Source: Betaproteobacteria bacterium
Lineage (GTDB): Bacteria > Pseudomonadota > Gammaproteobacteria > Burkholderiales > Casimicrobiaceae
Direction of reading: 5' to 3'
Assembly: GCA_004293675.1 (NCBI GenBank)
Contig: READ01000018.1
Coordinates: forward strand, 62,001-126,000
Length of the DNA: 64,000 nt
In this document: one piece after another, positions 9,204 through 17,351 of the stretch
Position numbering within the stretch: the first letter of the stretch is position 1
Layout: each line of letters starts with the position of its first letter
Position numbers and translations under genes: made by a program
The notes under the pieces: generated by a model
What the model saw: only the letters and a program-made list of their open reading frames with translations
Database searches by the model: none
Told to the model about the DNA's origin: nothing

Positions 9204-9223
9204 TACCGTCAGTTTTACCGTCA
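9204..9223 (+). promoter_or_regulatory. Pair of TACCGTCA boxes, candidate integrase arm sites (site 1)
   Basis: TACCGTCA at 9204-9211 and again at 9216-9223, starts 12 bases apart, on the inner side of attachment site 1. The same pair with the same 12-base step occurs beside site 2 and in front of the integrase. Confidence 0.6.
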
Positions 9224-9470
9224 TGAGAATGTTCATGTCCGGCGCAGTCCAGAATAGTCCAGTCACGCCCATCGCACACGCAGCTTACTTCAATCGCACC
9301 CAGTCCCGCAGACGTTAGTTAGCCTCTGGCATACAAGACTCAACATTGGGGAGCGTTGCGATCATTCGCTGATTCCCAACTTCAGCTCTCAAACAGATCG
9401 GTTGTCCGCCGCAGCCAGTTGCTCCCAGACAGGCCCGGTGGATAAACCTGCACCCGAAAATGCCACGGCA

Positions 9471-10082
9471 TCAAACTACCACGAGTCCAACATCGCCAAT
9501 TTGATGGGAAATCCCTAGGGGTCTAGAACTTCTAACTGTCCGTGGAAATGGGTTAACACTATCCATTTCAGGTGTTAAAAATTGTTTGGCCGAGAGTTGG
9601 CGAATGGCGCCAGCCCAGTCTTCCACGTGGTGAGCAGTGATGGCTTTGCCGTCCTTGATGGTGTGGATGTCAATAGTCATGATCTTGAAGCTCTTGCCGC
9701 TGGGCGGCACGCCGAAGAACGGCACCACCGGTGTGCCACTAGCTTCGCTGCGCACGATGATGCGGTTGCCGTCCACCATGACGTCCTTGATATCCCACTT
9801 CAGGTCTGGGATGAGCTTGCCGAAACCGCCTACTTGAGCGACAAAGCCATCGCGACCTTTGAATTCAGTCTCGCTGGAGTAGGACTTCCAGTCGGGGGAC
9901 AAGGCCTGCTCGGACAGCGCTTTGACGTCTTTGGTGGCTGGCTGGTTCAGCATTTCGTAAAACGGCGCAATTTGCTTGCGTGCTTGATCGACGGTCATCG
10001 TCTGGGCTGCGACGGACACGGCGTGAAGGCTAGCAGTCACAACAGCGACTGTCAGAGCGGCACGGGTGAGGGGTTTGAACAT
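9471..10082 (-). CDS. Secreted SnoaL/NTF2-like (ester cyclase family) protein
   Basis: 203-residue protein with a signal peptide (MFKPLTRAALTVAVVTASLH, cleavage near SVAAQ) and one NTF2-like domain of the SnoaL ester-cyclase type: GRDGFVAQVGGFGKLIPDL, then GTPVVPFFGVPPSGKSF and HHVEDWAGAIRQL. Such proteins bind small hydrophobic or aromatic ligands; the actual substrate is not evident. Family members usually end shortly after the DWAGAIRQL stretch, so the last 35 or so residues look like readthrough into non-homologous sequence. It is divergent from the AraC regulator at 10188, which may control it. Confidence 0.65.
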   Translation of the reverse strand: MFKPLTRAALTVAVVTASLHAVSVAAQTMTVDQARKQIAPFYEMLNQPATKDVKALSEQALSPDWKSYSSETEFKGRDGFVAQVGGFGKLIPDLKWDIKDVMVDGNRIIVRSEASGTPVVPFFGVPPSGKSFKIMTIDIHTIKDGKAITAHHVEDWAGAIRQLSAKQFLTPEMDSVNPFPRTVRSSRPLGISHQIGDVGLVVV

Positions 10083-10187
10083 AGTTTGCTTCCGCTACAA
10101 AGTTGAAAATTGAGATGTTCAGTGTCGGTGCTAATCACGTGGATGTCGAGGTGAAATAGCGACGCTTGATGGTGAAAATTAGACATA

Positions 10188-11084
10188 ATGATGTGTATGT
10201 CTCGAACTCAAGAAATCGTTCAAATTGGATTCCGCCCACCGACCTATGCAAGACTGGGTGTCGAGGCGCTGGAAATCGATCAATTGCGCTCGAGAGCACC
10301 TGCAGAGCACTTCCAAAAATTACAACGAGCAGATTTTTATCGCCTCATCGGCGTATCGAAGGGCGACACCGAATGGATGGTAGATTTTTCTACTTTCTCC
10401 GCATCGACTAGACACTGGCTGCTCGTGCGGCCCGGACAGGTCATGCGCTACGATTTTTCCCGCCCATGGTCTGGGTGGGTGCTGGTGTTCTGGCCCGACG
10501 GACTGTTTAGCAGTGGTCGGTCTCGGCAGTCGAATGAGTGCAACCTCGTAAGCCACTTGGAAGACCTTGCCAGCAGACATGCACTGGATGACGGTCAGCA
10601 TGCTTGGATGGAGAGCAGCCTGCGGCAAATTCAAAGTGATTGCACCTCACCTGGCGACGTGGCACTGCGAAACGAGATGCTGCGATTGCAGTTAGCCAGC
10701 ACCTTGCTGCGCTTATCTATGTGGCAAGCGATCTACCAGCCCAAACAGGAGACGCAACCGAGGACGTGGATGGCCTACAAGCTTTTTCAGCAACGTCTAG
10801 AAACTGATTTCGCTCGGGCGCATAAAGTTCAGAATTACGCCGAGGCGCTAGGCGTGACTGAAAAAAGCCTCAGCAGGGCGTGTCTTGCAACGCTGGGCGT
10901 ATCCGCGAAGGTGTGCATCAGCCAGCGGCTGGTGTTGGAGGCAAAGCGGCTACTCGTCCACACCACAAAGTCTGTGCAGGCCATCGGTCACGAGGTTGGG
11001 TTCGAAGATGCCACTAACTTCGTGAAGTTTTTTCGTAAAGAAACTAAGCTTACACCCTTGGGTTTTAGAGCGACCCAAGCCTAG
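10188..11084 (+). CDS. AraC-family transcriptional regulator
   Basis: 298-residue regulator. The C-terminal third carries the double helix-turn-helix of AraC proteins (YAEALGVTEKSLSRACLATL, then HTTKSVQAIGHEVGFEDATN and FVKFFRKETKLTPLGFR). The N-terminal part is an effector domain of cupin type (WLLVRPGQVMRYDF). The divergent secreted SnoaL-like gene starts 105 bases away and is the natural target. ATGs at 10188 and 10197 are both possible starts. Confidence 0.85.
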   Translation: MMCMSRTQEIVQIGFRPPTYARLGVEALEIDQLRSRAPAEHFQKLQRADFYRLIGVSKGDTEWMVDFSTFSASTRHWLLVRPGQVMRYDFSRPWSGWVLVFWPDGLFSSGRSRQSNECNLVSHLEDLASRHALDDGQHAWMESSLRQIQSDCTSPGDVALRNEMLRLQLASTLLRLSMWQAIYQPKQETQPRTWMAYKLFQQRLETDFARAHKVQNYAEALGVTEKSLSRACLATLGVSAKVCISQRLVLEAKRLLVHTTKSVQAIGHEVGFEDATNFVKFFRKETKLTPLGFRATQA

Positions 11085-11097
11085 TACGTCGACACGT

Positions 11098-11227
11098 AAA
11101 TTTCGGGACAAGAAAAGTTCCGAATTTTTGTGTCAGGCTGGGCGCAAAGCGCAACAATAGCAAGCTATTGCGAGCATTTGCAACGACGCATGGCGCGAAA
11201 AGGCGGTGCTTTTATGTCTCGAAATTT
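11098..11227. mobile_element. Second MITE-like element (about 130 bp, terminal inverted repeats)
   Basis: Begins AAATTTCGGGACAAGAAAAG and ends CTTTTATGTCTCGAAATTT; the reverse complement of the end matches the start in 16 of 19 positions. The interior has a further palindromic run (AATAGCAAGCTATT). It contains no convincing gene and sits between two convergent transcription units. It is a different family from the element at 566. Confidence 0.6.
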
Positions 11228-11317
11228 GTGTGGCGATGTACTAGGCAGCTGCAGCAAGCCCCACAAGACATTACGCGGCAAACAAGTGTCTAACGGTGGC
11301 AAAAGTGCATAGTGTGT

Positions 11318-12568
11318 TCATGTCAGCTCTTTCTGTTGATGAACGATGTGATCGCCAATTCCGAGCGCCCTTCCGACCACCCAGCTGTTAACTCGATGGC
11401 GCAGCGTCGTGCGCGCCAATGTCAGTGACTCAATGTCTAACGGCGCATGAGTCAGCAAGCGATAGCCATCAGCGGTGACCAGCACGGTATCGCTGTTTCT
11501 GTAGCCTCCCACCGCCTGCTCGTACAAACCGGGCTCGATGGAGATCACCATGTTCTGCTGCAATATGTGCGTGCTGCCTTCAGCGATCCAAGGTGCCTCG
11601 TGGTTGCCCAAGCCGAATCCGTGACCGCAGCGATGCAGCCGGACCTGAAAATCAGAGAACCCGGCTTCACCTAAGAACCTGTTCACCGCGGCGTCGATCA
11701 CAGCACACTCCATACCGGGGCGAACCATCGCGAATGCGATCTGCCGCGCACTTTCAATCGTGTTAAACATGCTTCTCTCATGCTTCGTTGGGGCCTGCGT
11801 GAAAAAGGTTCGCTCGCTCTCGGCGGCATAGCCGTTGACTCGCGTGAGAACCAGTGCGACGTGGGGGCCGGATCGCAGACGGTCGGTCAACCGCGGCACA
11901 GAGTGAGGTTCGGCACTGATCGGCGCGGGCCATGCACCTGCAATGACCTTGGTCGCTAGAGCATCCCAATCGGCCACTTCACGAATGATCTTTCGCTGCA
12001 AAGACTGGGTCGGCATGTAGGTTTCAGCTGCACTTGCGCCGTTCCAGGCTTTACGAAGAATTTCATTAACGCCCCAATCTGCGTATCGGGCGGCTCGTTC
12101 AATCTGCCCAATTTCCCAATCGGATTTCACAATACGCAGCTCGCCGATCAAGTCCGCTCCGATCCCTCCGGATTTCTGCAGCACGGCAGCCACCCTCAAA
12201 GGGGTGCTGTCATCAAAGCCGAAGCTTGACGCGCTCAGGTTCGTGTTCAGCAGTTGCTCGGCCCAACCCTGACCCGCTGGCGCGGGAAACTCGCGGTACG
12301 TGAGTACGCTACTGGCTTCAATCCCCCACGCTTTCCCCATGTGATCACGCTCCATCGCGGGCACCAACATGCGACGCGCGCCGTCTGCCCCGATGATGAG
12401 AAAAAATGGGCGTTCGAGCGGCTCGAACGTGGCTCCGGTCAGATAGAAGATGTTGTCGGTGGTGGTGGCGACGAAATGGTCGAAACCAGCAGCGCAAATA
12501 GCTTTGACGAGCGCGTTGTGCCTCTGGCTGAACTCGGCAGTTTGTTGGGGATTAAAGCTACGTTTCAT
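11318..12568 (-). CDS. M24 'pita-bread' fold hydrolase with altered metal-binding residues
   Basis: 416-residue protein with a creatinase/prolidase N-terminal domain (1-150) and an M24 catalytic domain (150-400). The pattern GHGFGLGNHEAPWI and SIEPGLYEQ is preserved, giving the expected His316 and Glu345. Three of the five usual metal ligands differ: the first Asp aligns with Leu239, the second Asp with Glu250 (NGYAAESERTFF) and the last Glu with Ser359 (GYRNSDTVLV). Creatinase also uses this fold without metal, so this is probably a metal-independent C-N hydrolase and not a true Xaa-Pro peptidase. It is the last gene of an operon with an MFS carrier, so it should act on the imported compound. 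Confidence 0.75.
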   Translation of the reverse strand: MKRSFNPQQTAEFSQRHNALVKAICAAGFDHFVATTTDNIFYLTGATFEPLERPFFLIIGADGARRMLVPAMERDHMGKAWGIEASSVLTYREFPAPAGQGWAEQLLNTNLSASSFGFDDSTPLRVAAVLQKSGGIGADLIGELRIVKSDWEIGQIERAARYADWGVNEILRKAWNGASAAETYMPTQSLQRKIIREVADWDALATKVIAGAWPAPISAEPHSVPRLTDRLRSGPHVALVLTRVNGYAAESERTFFTQAPTKHERSMFNTIESARQIAFAMVRPGMECAVIDAAVNRFLGEAGFSDFQVRLHRCGHGFGLGNHEAPWIAEGSTHILQQNMVISIEPGLYEQAVGGYRNSDTVLVTADGYRLLTHAPLDIESLTLARTTLRHRVNSWVVGRALGIGDHIVHQQKELT

Positions 12569-12577
12569 ATTGTCACC

Positions 12578-12919
12578 TTAGATTGCGAGGGCAGCCGCGG
12601 TGATCACGACACCGAAGCTGTTGATGGCGATGGCAGACCAACGACTGCCCGCAGTGGCGTATTCGTTGGCATTCGCGCGGATGTGCAGGTAGACGCCCTT
12701 GTAGCTAATGGCCAAAAGCAAAAGCAGCATCGCAACACCGATACCGGGAATGTTGTGGTGCATCAAAGCCATGCACAGGGCGTACACGGCCATTGTTAAC
12801 AGTCCGTCGCGCGGATTGACGGGTGTGAGCGTCTTGCCAGTGCGTTGACGATGAAGCAGACTCAGCACGTTAGCGCCAACACCCAGAACGATGTACAAGA
12901 TTTGTAGCGCGAAGATCAC
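12578..12919 (-). CDS. Small integral membrane protein of unknown function
   Basis: 113-residue protein with about three to four membrane segments (VIFALQILYIVLGVGANVLS; GLLTMAVYALCMALM; GIGVAMLLLLLAISYKG; SFGVVITAAALAI). A GTG start at 12919 overlaps the stop of the MFS gene as GTGA, so translation is coupled. A longer upstream reading frame exists but its extra part overlaps the MFS gene and looks non-coding. I do not recognise the family. It may assist the transporter encoded just upstream. Confidence 0.6.
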   Translation of the reverse strand: MIFALQILYIVLGVGANVLSLLHRQRTGKTLTPVNPRDGLLTMAVYALCMALMHHNIPGIGVAMLLLLLAISYKGVYLHIRANANEYATAGSRWSAIAINSFGVVITAAALAI

Positions 12920-14172
12920 ACGGCGGCCTGTTGATGTGCCTTTGAGTGCGCCGGGTGAGTTTCGGGTGTCATCACCAGTGCAAGCCAAGTGACCAAAGCG
13001 CCAATCGTCAGATAGGCAATGGGAGCCAACGTCATTCCCTTGCTGAGCGCGAGCGCGTTTACGGCCGGTGCCATCGCGCCGAACAACATCACACCTAGGC
13101 TGTAGCCAAGGCCAACACCAGTCGCCCGCTTTGATGCTGGGAAGCTCTCCACCATCAAGGCCAGCGCAGCACCCCCTAAGACGCCCAATGCGGCAGCACA
13201 TGTCCATTGAAATGCTGCCATTGACGCGACCGACGGCACCTTAAGCAGCATCATGAAAAGAGGCCAAGCCGCGACGGCACCGACGAACAGGCCGGTGTAC
13301 ATCACTCGCTTACGGCCGTAGACATCAGACAGCCAGCCGCCCAGCACGCACGCAAGGGAGGTCACAACGCTCGCGCCCATTGCAATCGCCATGCCTGTGC
13401 CCATAGAGATACCCAGTTGTCGCGAAGCGTACACCGGCATAAAAACGATGACCACGTAGAACACCGCTGAACCGAAGGCGGTGAGTCCCGCCACTCGAAA
13501 AATCATCCCCGCCGTTGCCGCATTCGTTGGGGTCTCAGCCACCACAGCGTTTGGATGCTCTGCATGAATTCTGCGGCGCACCCAGTAGCCTACTGGGACG
13601 ATCAGCAAGCCCGTGGCGTAGCCGACGCGCCAGCCCCAGTCGTTGGTTGCCTCCGTACCCAGCAGGCCGTAGCAGAGCATCGCCACGAGCCCGCCCGCCG
13701 CGACGCCGAGATAGGTCGACCCCGCAAACATGCCGCCCCAGAGTCCACGCCGCTCCACCGGCGCAGCTTCAACCGCCATCGACGCTGCAGCACCAATCTC
13801 GCCAGCGGCGGCCAGTCCAGCCATCAAGCGCCCAATCACCACCATCACCGATCCGATTACACCCGCGTCTTTGTAAGACGGCGCAACCACTACCAGCAAC
13901 GTAGCAAACCCCATCAGGAGTAACGTTATGATGAGCACAGGTTTACGGCCCCATAGGTCGGCCTTGCGACCGAAGAACCAGGCTCCCAACGGCCTCGCAA
14001 TGAAGCCTGCGGCAAAGGCGGTATAACTCGACATCGTCGACAACATGGGATCGTCTGAGGGGAAGAAATTGGCGCCAATGGCCACGGCAAAGAAGCCGTA
14101 GAGCGTAAAGTCGAACCACTCCATAAAGTTTCCGACGGCTGAAGCTTTCAAGTTTTTGGTTTTCGGTTGCAT
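12916..14172 (-). CDS. MFS transporter, metabolite:H+ symporter (MHS) type
   Basis: 418-residue, 12-segment carrier of the MHS/ProP-ShiA type. The N terminus NFMEWFDFTLYGFFAVAIG and the loop GRKADLWGRKPVLI are typical, with the central GLWGGMFAGSTYLG. ATG at 14172 is chosen because the preceding frame lacks family similarity. It leads the operon MFS - small membrane protein - M24 hydrolase and is divergent from the AraC regulator at 14279. Substrates in this family are small organic acids, betaines or amino acids; the exact one is unknown. Confidence 0.88.
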   Translation of the reverse strand: MQPKTKNLKASAVGNFMEWFDFTLYGFFAVAIGANFFPSDDPMLSTMSSYTAFAAGFIARPLGAWFFGRKADLWGRKPVLIITLLLMGFATLLVVVAPSYKDAGVIGSVMVVIGRLMAGLAAAGEIGAAASMAVEAAPVERRGLWGGMFAGSTYLGVAAGGLVAMLCYGLLGTEATNDWGWRVGYATGLLIVPVGYWVRRRIHAEHPNAVVAETPTNAATAGMIFRVAGLTAFGSAVFYVVIVFMPVYASRQLGISMGTGMAIAMGASVVTSLACVLGGWLSDVYGRKRVMYTGLFVGAVAAWPLFMMLLKVPSVASMAAFQWTCAAALGVLGGAALALMVESFPASKRATGVGLGYSLGVMLFGAMAPAVNALALSKGMTLAPIAYLTIGALVTWLALVMTPETHPAHSKAHQQAAV

Positions 14173-14278
14173 GCTCTGGCACCTGTTCTTGTTTGGTGTT
14201 GACCATTGTTCCCTTGTCACCCATAAGAGAGCATTCAAATATGGACTCTGGGCATTCATTTTTGGACATGCAATTTAA

Positions 14279-15310
14279 GTGACCCCCTCGCTATCCCATC
14301 TTAACTCGGTCAGTCCTCGGCATTTAGCAGCGCTTGTCCACTATTTGGAGAAGGATGGTTTTTTATGCACGAGCGCACTGAAAGTGGCCGGCATCACTCG
14401 AGCAATGCTCGACTGGGATCAGCTTCCCATACCCGTGGTTCTATTAGCCATGCAGGAAGTCGTCCACACCTCAAAGCGGGGCGACTTAGGCTTCATCCGA
14501 GGACTTCTCACCCACCCTGGGATGGACCATGTCGCGTTCCAGATTCTGCAAAGCGCACCCAACTTGCGGGAGGGCCTAAAAACGTTGGCACCCTACATTC
14601 AGCTGGTATCCGCCGTCATGCGAATGCGATGCCGGGACGAGCCGGACGCATTCGTCGTGGAATGGTCGATGGCCTGGCCGATACCCTACGAAATTAGTGT
14701 GGTCGCGCTCGAAACGATCGCTGTTTCTTCGCATCGGCAACTTTTGTTCATCACACAGATGAGCGAAGCGCGCTATGAAATGCAGTTCTCTTGGCCTTCA
14801 CCGCCCCATGCGGCGCGTTTTCGGGAGCTGAAAAGTCCCAAAACCACGTTTGGGCATGGCGGAGCACCATCGGTCAAATTTCGGATTCCAAACCTTTTGG
14901 CCAATCAGCAGCTGGGCATGGCGGATGAACGTTCGCTGAAAGAGGCTGAACGTCGTGCAAACGAGATGCTCGATGAACTGGCGCGTAAAAGGTCCTTCGG
15001 AGACTGGGTTCGAGATGTGCTCGTCACAGCCGATGAAGAGATGCTGGATCAGCAAGACATCGCCCGCTTGTTGGGTATATCAACCAAGACGCTTTCACGG
15101 CATCTGGCTCAAGAGAACCTTCGATTTGGCGAGATTGCTCAAAGCGTTCGGTTAGCCCGTGCGCAGGCGCTACTTTTAAACCCCAACCTTACGGTCGCAG
15201 ATATCAGTCACAAATTGGGCTACTCAACATCGGCCAACTTCGTTCGCGCCTTCAAGGCACTGACGGGAAATACTCCAGCACAGGCGCGACGCCAGCACGC
15301 CAGCGGGTGA
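14279..15310 (+). CDS. AraC-family regulator with arabinose-binding-like N-terminal domain
   Basis: 343-residue regulator. Residues 20-200 resemble the N-terminal domain found in OruR/ArgR-type AraC proteins (LVHYLEKDGF, GDLGFIRGLL, RMRCRDEPDAFVVEW). The C-terminal double helix-turn-helix is clear (DIARLLGISTKTLSRHLAQE and DISHKLGYSTSANFVRAFK). It starts with GTG, 106 bases from the divergent MFS operon, which it most likely controls. Confidence 0.87.
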   Translation: MTPSLSHLNSVSPRHLAALVHYLEKDGFLCTSALKVAGITRAMLDWDQLPIPVVLLAMQEVVHTSKRGDLGFIRGLLTHPGMDHVAFQILQSAPNLREGLKTLAPYIQLVSAVMRMRCRDEPDAFVVEWSMAWPIPYEISVVALETIAVSSHRQLLFITQMSEARYEMQFSWPSPPHAARFRELKSPKTTFGHGGAPSVKFRIPNLLANQQLGMADERSLKEAERRANEMLDELARKRSFGDWVRDVLVTADEEMLDQQDIARLLGISTKTLSRHLAQENLRFGEIAQSVRLARAQALLLNPNLTVADISHKLGYSTSANFVRAFKALTGNTPAQARRQHASG

Positions 15311-15478
15311 TCTGGGCAAGGGCGGCAGCGGTTCCGTCACGACAAGACCCGAAGAAAATCGGCCCCTAAACTTTTCGCCAGCATCGAGAACATACACAAG
15401 ATAAAAAAGGGGCCGCTGGTCTGCCCAAGGGGCTTGCCCTTTTCTGTAGCTGACTTTCCAAATCAAATTGACCAGACT

Positions 15479-15498
15479 ACTCCCACTCAATTGTCAAC
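15479..15498 (-). other. Attachment site 2 (guaA 3'-end remnant), left end of the integrase-bearing island
   Basis: Core TCCCACTCAATTGTC at 15481-15495; on the minus strand it reads Thr-Ile-Glu-Trp-Glu-stop like the end of GuaA. The gap 15311-15677 holds this site, the TACCGTCA pair at 15576-15595 and weak inverted repeats (CGGCCCCT near 15360 with AGGGGCCG near 15408) that could end the AraC transcript; no gene is seen. Confidence 0.82.
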
Positions 15499-15575
15499 TC
15501 AATCGAAAAAATAAACGCCATCGCACGGCGATGCACAGCGGAGGACGATGCCGACACATAGTGCAACATCGTCCA

Positions 15576-15595
15576 TACCGTCAAATTTACCGTCA
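15576..15595 (+). promoter_or_regulatory. Pair of TACCGTCA boxes, candidate integrase arm sites (site 2)
   Basis: TACCGTCA at 15576-15583 and 15588-15595, again 12 bases apart and about 80 bases inside the attachment core. The wider context CATCGTCCATACCGTCA is close to that at site 1. Confidence 0.6.
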
Positions 15596-15677
15596 ATCAA
15601 ATTTCATCTACCAACGATGTGCGGCGTGATCCAGCAGCGATCCAAAAGAGTCTGCGTTGTGGTTCCGTTACCAGCCG

Positions 15678-16715
15678 TCATCGCACACCCATAAATTTAA
15701 GCACGTCGGCGATCAGGGCATCGGTTTGACTGTGATCGCCGCCGATGCGACTGCGTGGGTTCACCACCATGCAACCGTTGATTGCGGTGTTCCAGTCTTC
15801 AAAACCTTTGAACGGTTCGTTGGTCTTGAGGTTGCGGGCATTGCGGCCAAGTCCACTGCCCATCACATTTGTCATCTGCAACTCCATGTCACAAGCCTTG
15901 GCAGTGTGCCCTTCTGCGTAGCGAAATCGCCGTGCGCCGCCGTCCCAAGCATGGTACGTGCCCTTGTACTCCTTAACCGTCACCTGATTACCAAGCGCAG
16001 CCAACTCGTTGGCATAGCGCTCGCAGACCGCTACATCTTGGTAGTCCTCGCGGTCACGATCAGGGAGGGCGAACATGATGGGCGCGGTGGCCTTGTCGTT
16101 GTCGTCGTTGGCACGGTAGCGGATATTGCACATGCCCGGATACAGCGGTATGTGTCCAGCAAATTTGGCTCCGTTGGTGTTCACCGGGGCCTGAAACATT
16201 GGCCATGCCGAGTAAAAGGCTGGGTTACCGCCACGGCTCATGCCGATTACAAAAATACGTGCTGGGTCAATTTGTGGGTGGGTGGCGAGCACGCGCAAGG
16301 CATTCAGTGCATCCGCAGTCTGTGAGGCAATGGTGACGTTGGCGTTGTTCTGATTTGTCCCAGTGCTTTCGACACCACGGGGCTTGTAACTGTCAACCAC
16401 CAACACCGCTACACCCGCCGGATTCATACGCGCCGCCCACAAGTCGTATGCCCAAGGCTCCACGCCTGCGCTGCCGTGCATGATGACCAATGCGGGCACT
16501 CGATTGCCCGCCGTAGCGTTGCGCGGCATCAGCAGATCGCCCGTGATTGTTTGTGCTCGTGTATTGGTGAGGTTGCGGCGGGCGTACTGCCACATATCCG
16601 GCGTGTTGATACTCTCAAACTCGATTTTTCCAGTTCGTCCGTCACTTAGATTATTTGCACCTACGATGGCGCTTACGCCCAACAGCATTGAGGCAATCAC
16701 TTGTTTTAGTTTCAT
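15678..16715 (-). CDS. Secreted dienelactone hydrolase-family protein
   Basis: 345-residue alpha/beta hydrolase with a signal peptide (MKLKQVIASMLLGVSAIVGA). HGSAGVEPWAYDLW is the oxyanion region, the nucleophile elbow is GMSRGG, and the His/Asp partners lie in EYKGTYHAWDGG and nearby. Family members cleave small esters or lactones. It is the third gene of a minus-strand operon (18494 to 15678, gaps of about 25 bases) in which all three products carry export signals, suggesting a shared periplasmic or surface role. The substrate is unknown. Confidence 0.72.
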   Translation of the reverse strand: MKLKQVIASMLLGVSAIVGANNLSDGRTGKIEFESINTPDMWQYARRNLTNTRAQTITGDLLMPRNATAGNRVPALVIMHGSAGVEPWAYDLWAARMNPAGVAVLVVDSYKPRGVESTGTNQNNANVTIASQTADALNALRVLATHPQIDPARIFVIGMSRGGNPAFYSAWPMFQAPVNTNGAKFAGHIPLYPGMCNIRYRANDDNDKATAPIMFALPDRDREDYQDVAVCERYANELAALGNQVTVKEYKGTYHAWDGGARRFRYAEGHTAKACDMELQMTNVMGSGLGRNARNLKTNEPFKGFEDWNTAINGCMVVNPRSRIGGDHSQTDALIADVLKFMGVR

Positions 16716-16742
16716 GTTGAAGTCCTTTGTTGATTTGATGAT

Positions 16743-17327
16743 TTAGGCCTTGGGCATCGTCACGACGAGCACAGTTATTCGTGGTGTTGAAGCGCTCTCA
16801 TCCGCGACAGCCGCAAGGCCGTGCATATCTGTTGGCTTTACGAATGCCGTAAGCAGTGTTTGGTGTTGCCTTAGCAGTTGAACCGCCGACGCTTGGGTGT
16901 TGCACGAAATCACGGCAAGCGTGTTCAAGATTTCATGCTTGGTTGCAATCACTGACGCGAGCGTGTTCTGGAGGCCATGAACGTGCGCGGATGAATCACT
17001 CACACTTGCTGATAGATCAAACGTAAGCTCCCACATCTGGCTTCGAGCAAGCGTTTGCAGCGGTCTAGTGATCGCTTCAAAATCCGCATAGTCAAGCTGC
17101 AAGATTGGCTGCTTGCGTTCGTCAAATAACGCTGAAATAGCTGGGACGCACAGCGCTTGATCCACGCTGTATATCCTGTGGATGCTCACGTTTGCGACTT
17201 CCCGAGAACTATTTGCGCTCGCAAGCGAGTTCATGGTCAACGAAGCGATAGGTAGGGAAGCTGCGGATGCAAGCAGTAGTCGTCGCTTACGATCTAGCGC
17301 CGCTGCTCTTTGGGATGGAATTGGCAT
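16743..17327 (-). CDS. Hypothetical exported protein (twin-arginine-like signal)
   Basis: 194-residue protein. Residues 13-35 (DRKRRLLLASAASLPIASL) have the charged-then-hydrophobic form of a Tat or Sec signal. The remainder has no motif I recognise; it contains the segment PILQLDYADFEAITRPLQTL and a Thr/Val-rich C terminus. It lies between a lipoprotein gene upstream (gap 24 bases) and a secreted hydrolase downstream (gap 27 bases), so the three are probably made together. Confidence 0.6.
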   Translation of the reverse strand: MPIPSQRAAALDRKRRLLLASAASLPIASLTMNSLASANSSREVANVSIHRIYSVDQALCVPAISALFDERKQPILQLDYADFEAITRPLQTLARSQMWELTFDLSASVSDSSAHVHGLQNTLASVIATKHEILNTLAVISCNTQASAVQLLRQHQTLLTAFVKPTDMHGLAAVADESASTPRITVLVVTMPKA

Positions 17328-17351
17328 TGCTTGTTCCTCGATTCAATTGGT

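Noticed and set aside
11318-12568. Plain Xaa-Pro aminopeptidase
   Set aside because: Three of five metal ligands are replaced, so the label would probably be wrong.
12920-13207. N-terminal extension of the small membrane protein to 209 residues
   Set aside because: The extra part overlaps the MFS gene in another frame and looks non-coding; the GTG at 12919 overlapping the MFS stop is the better start.
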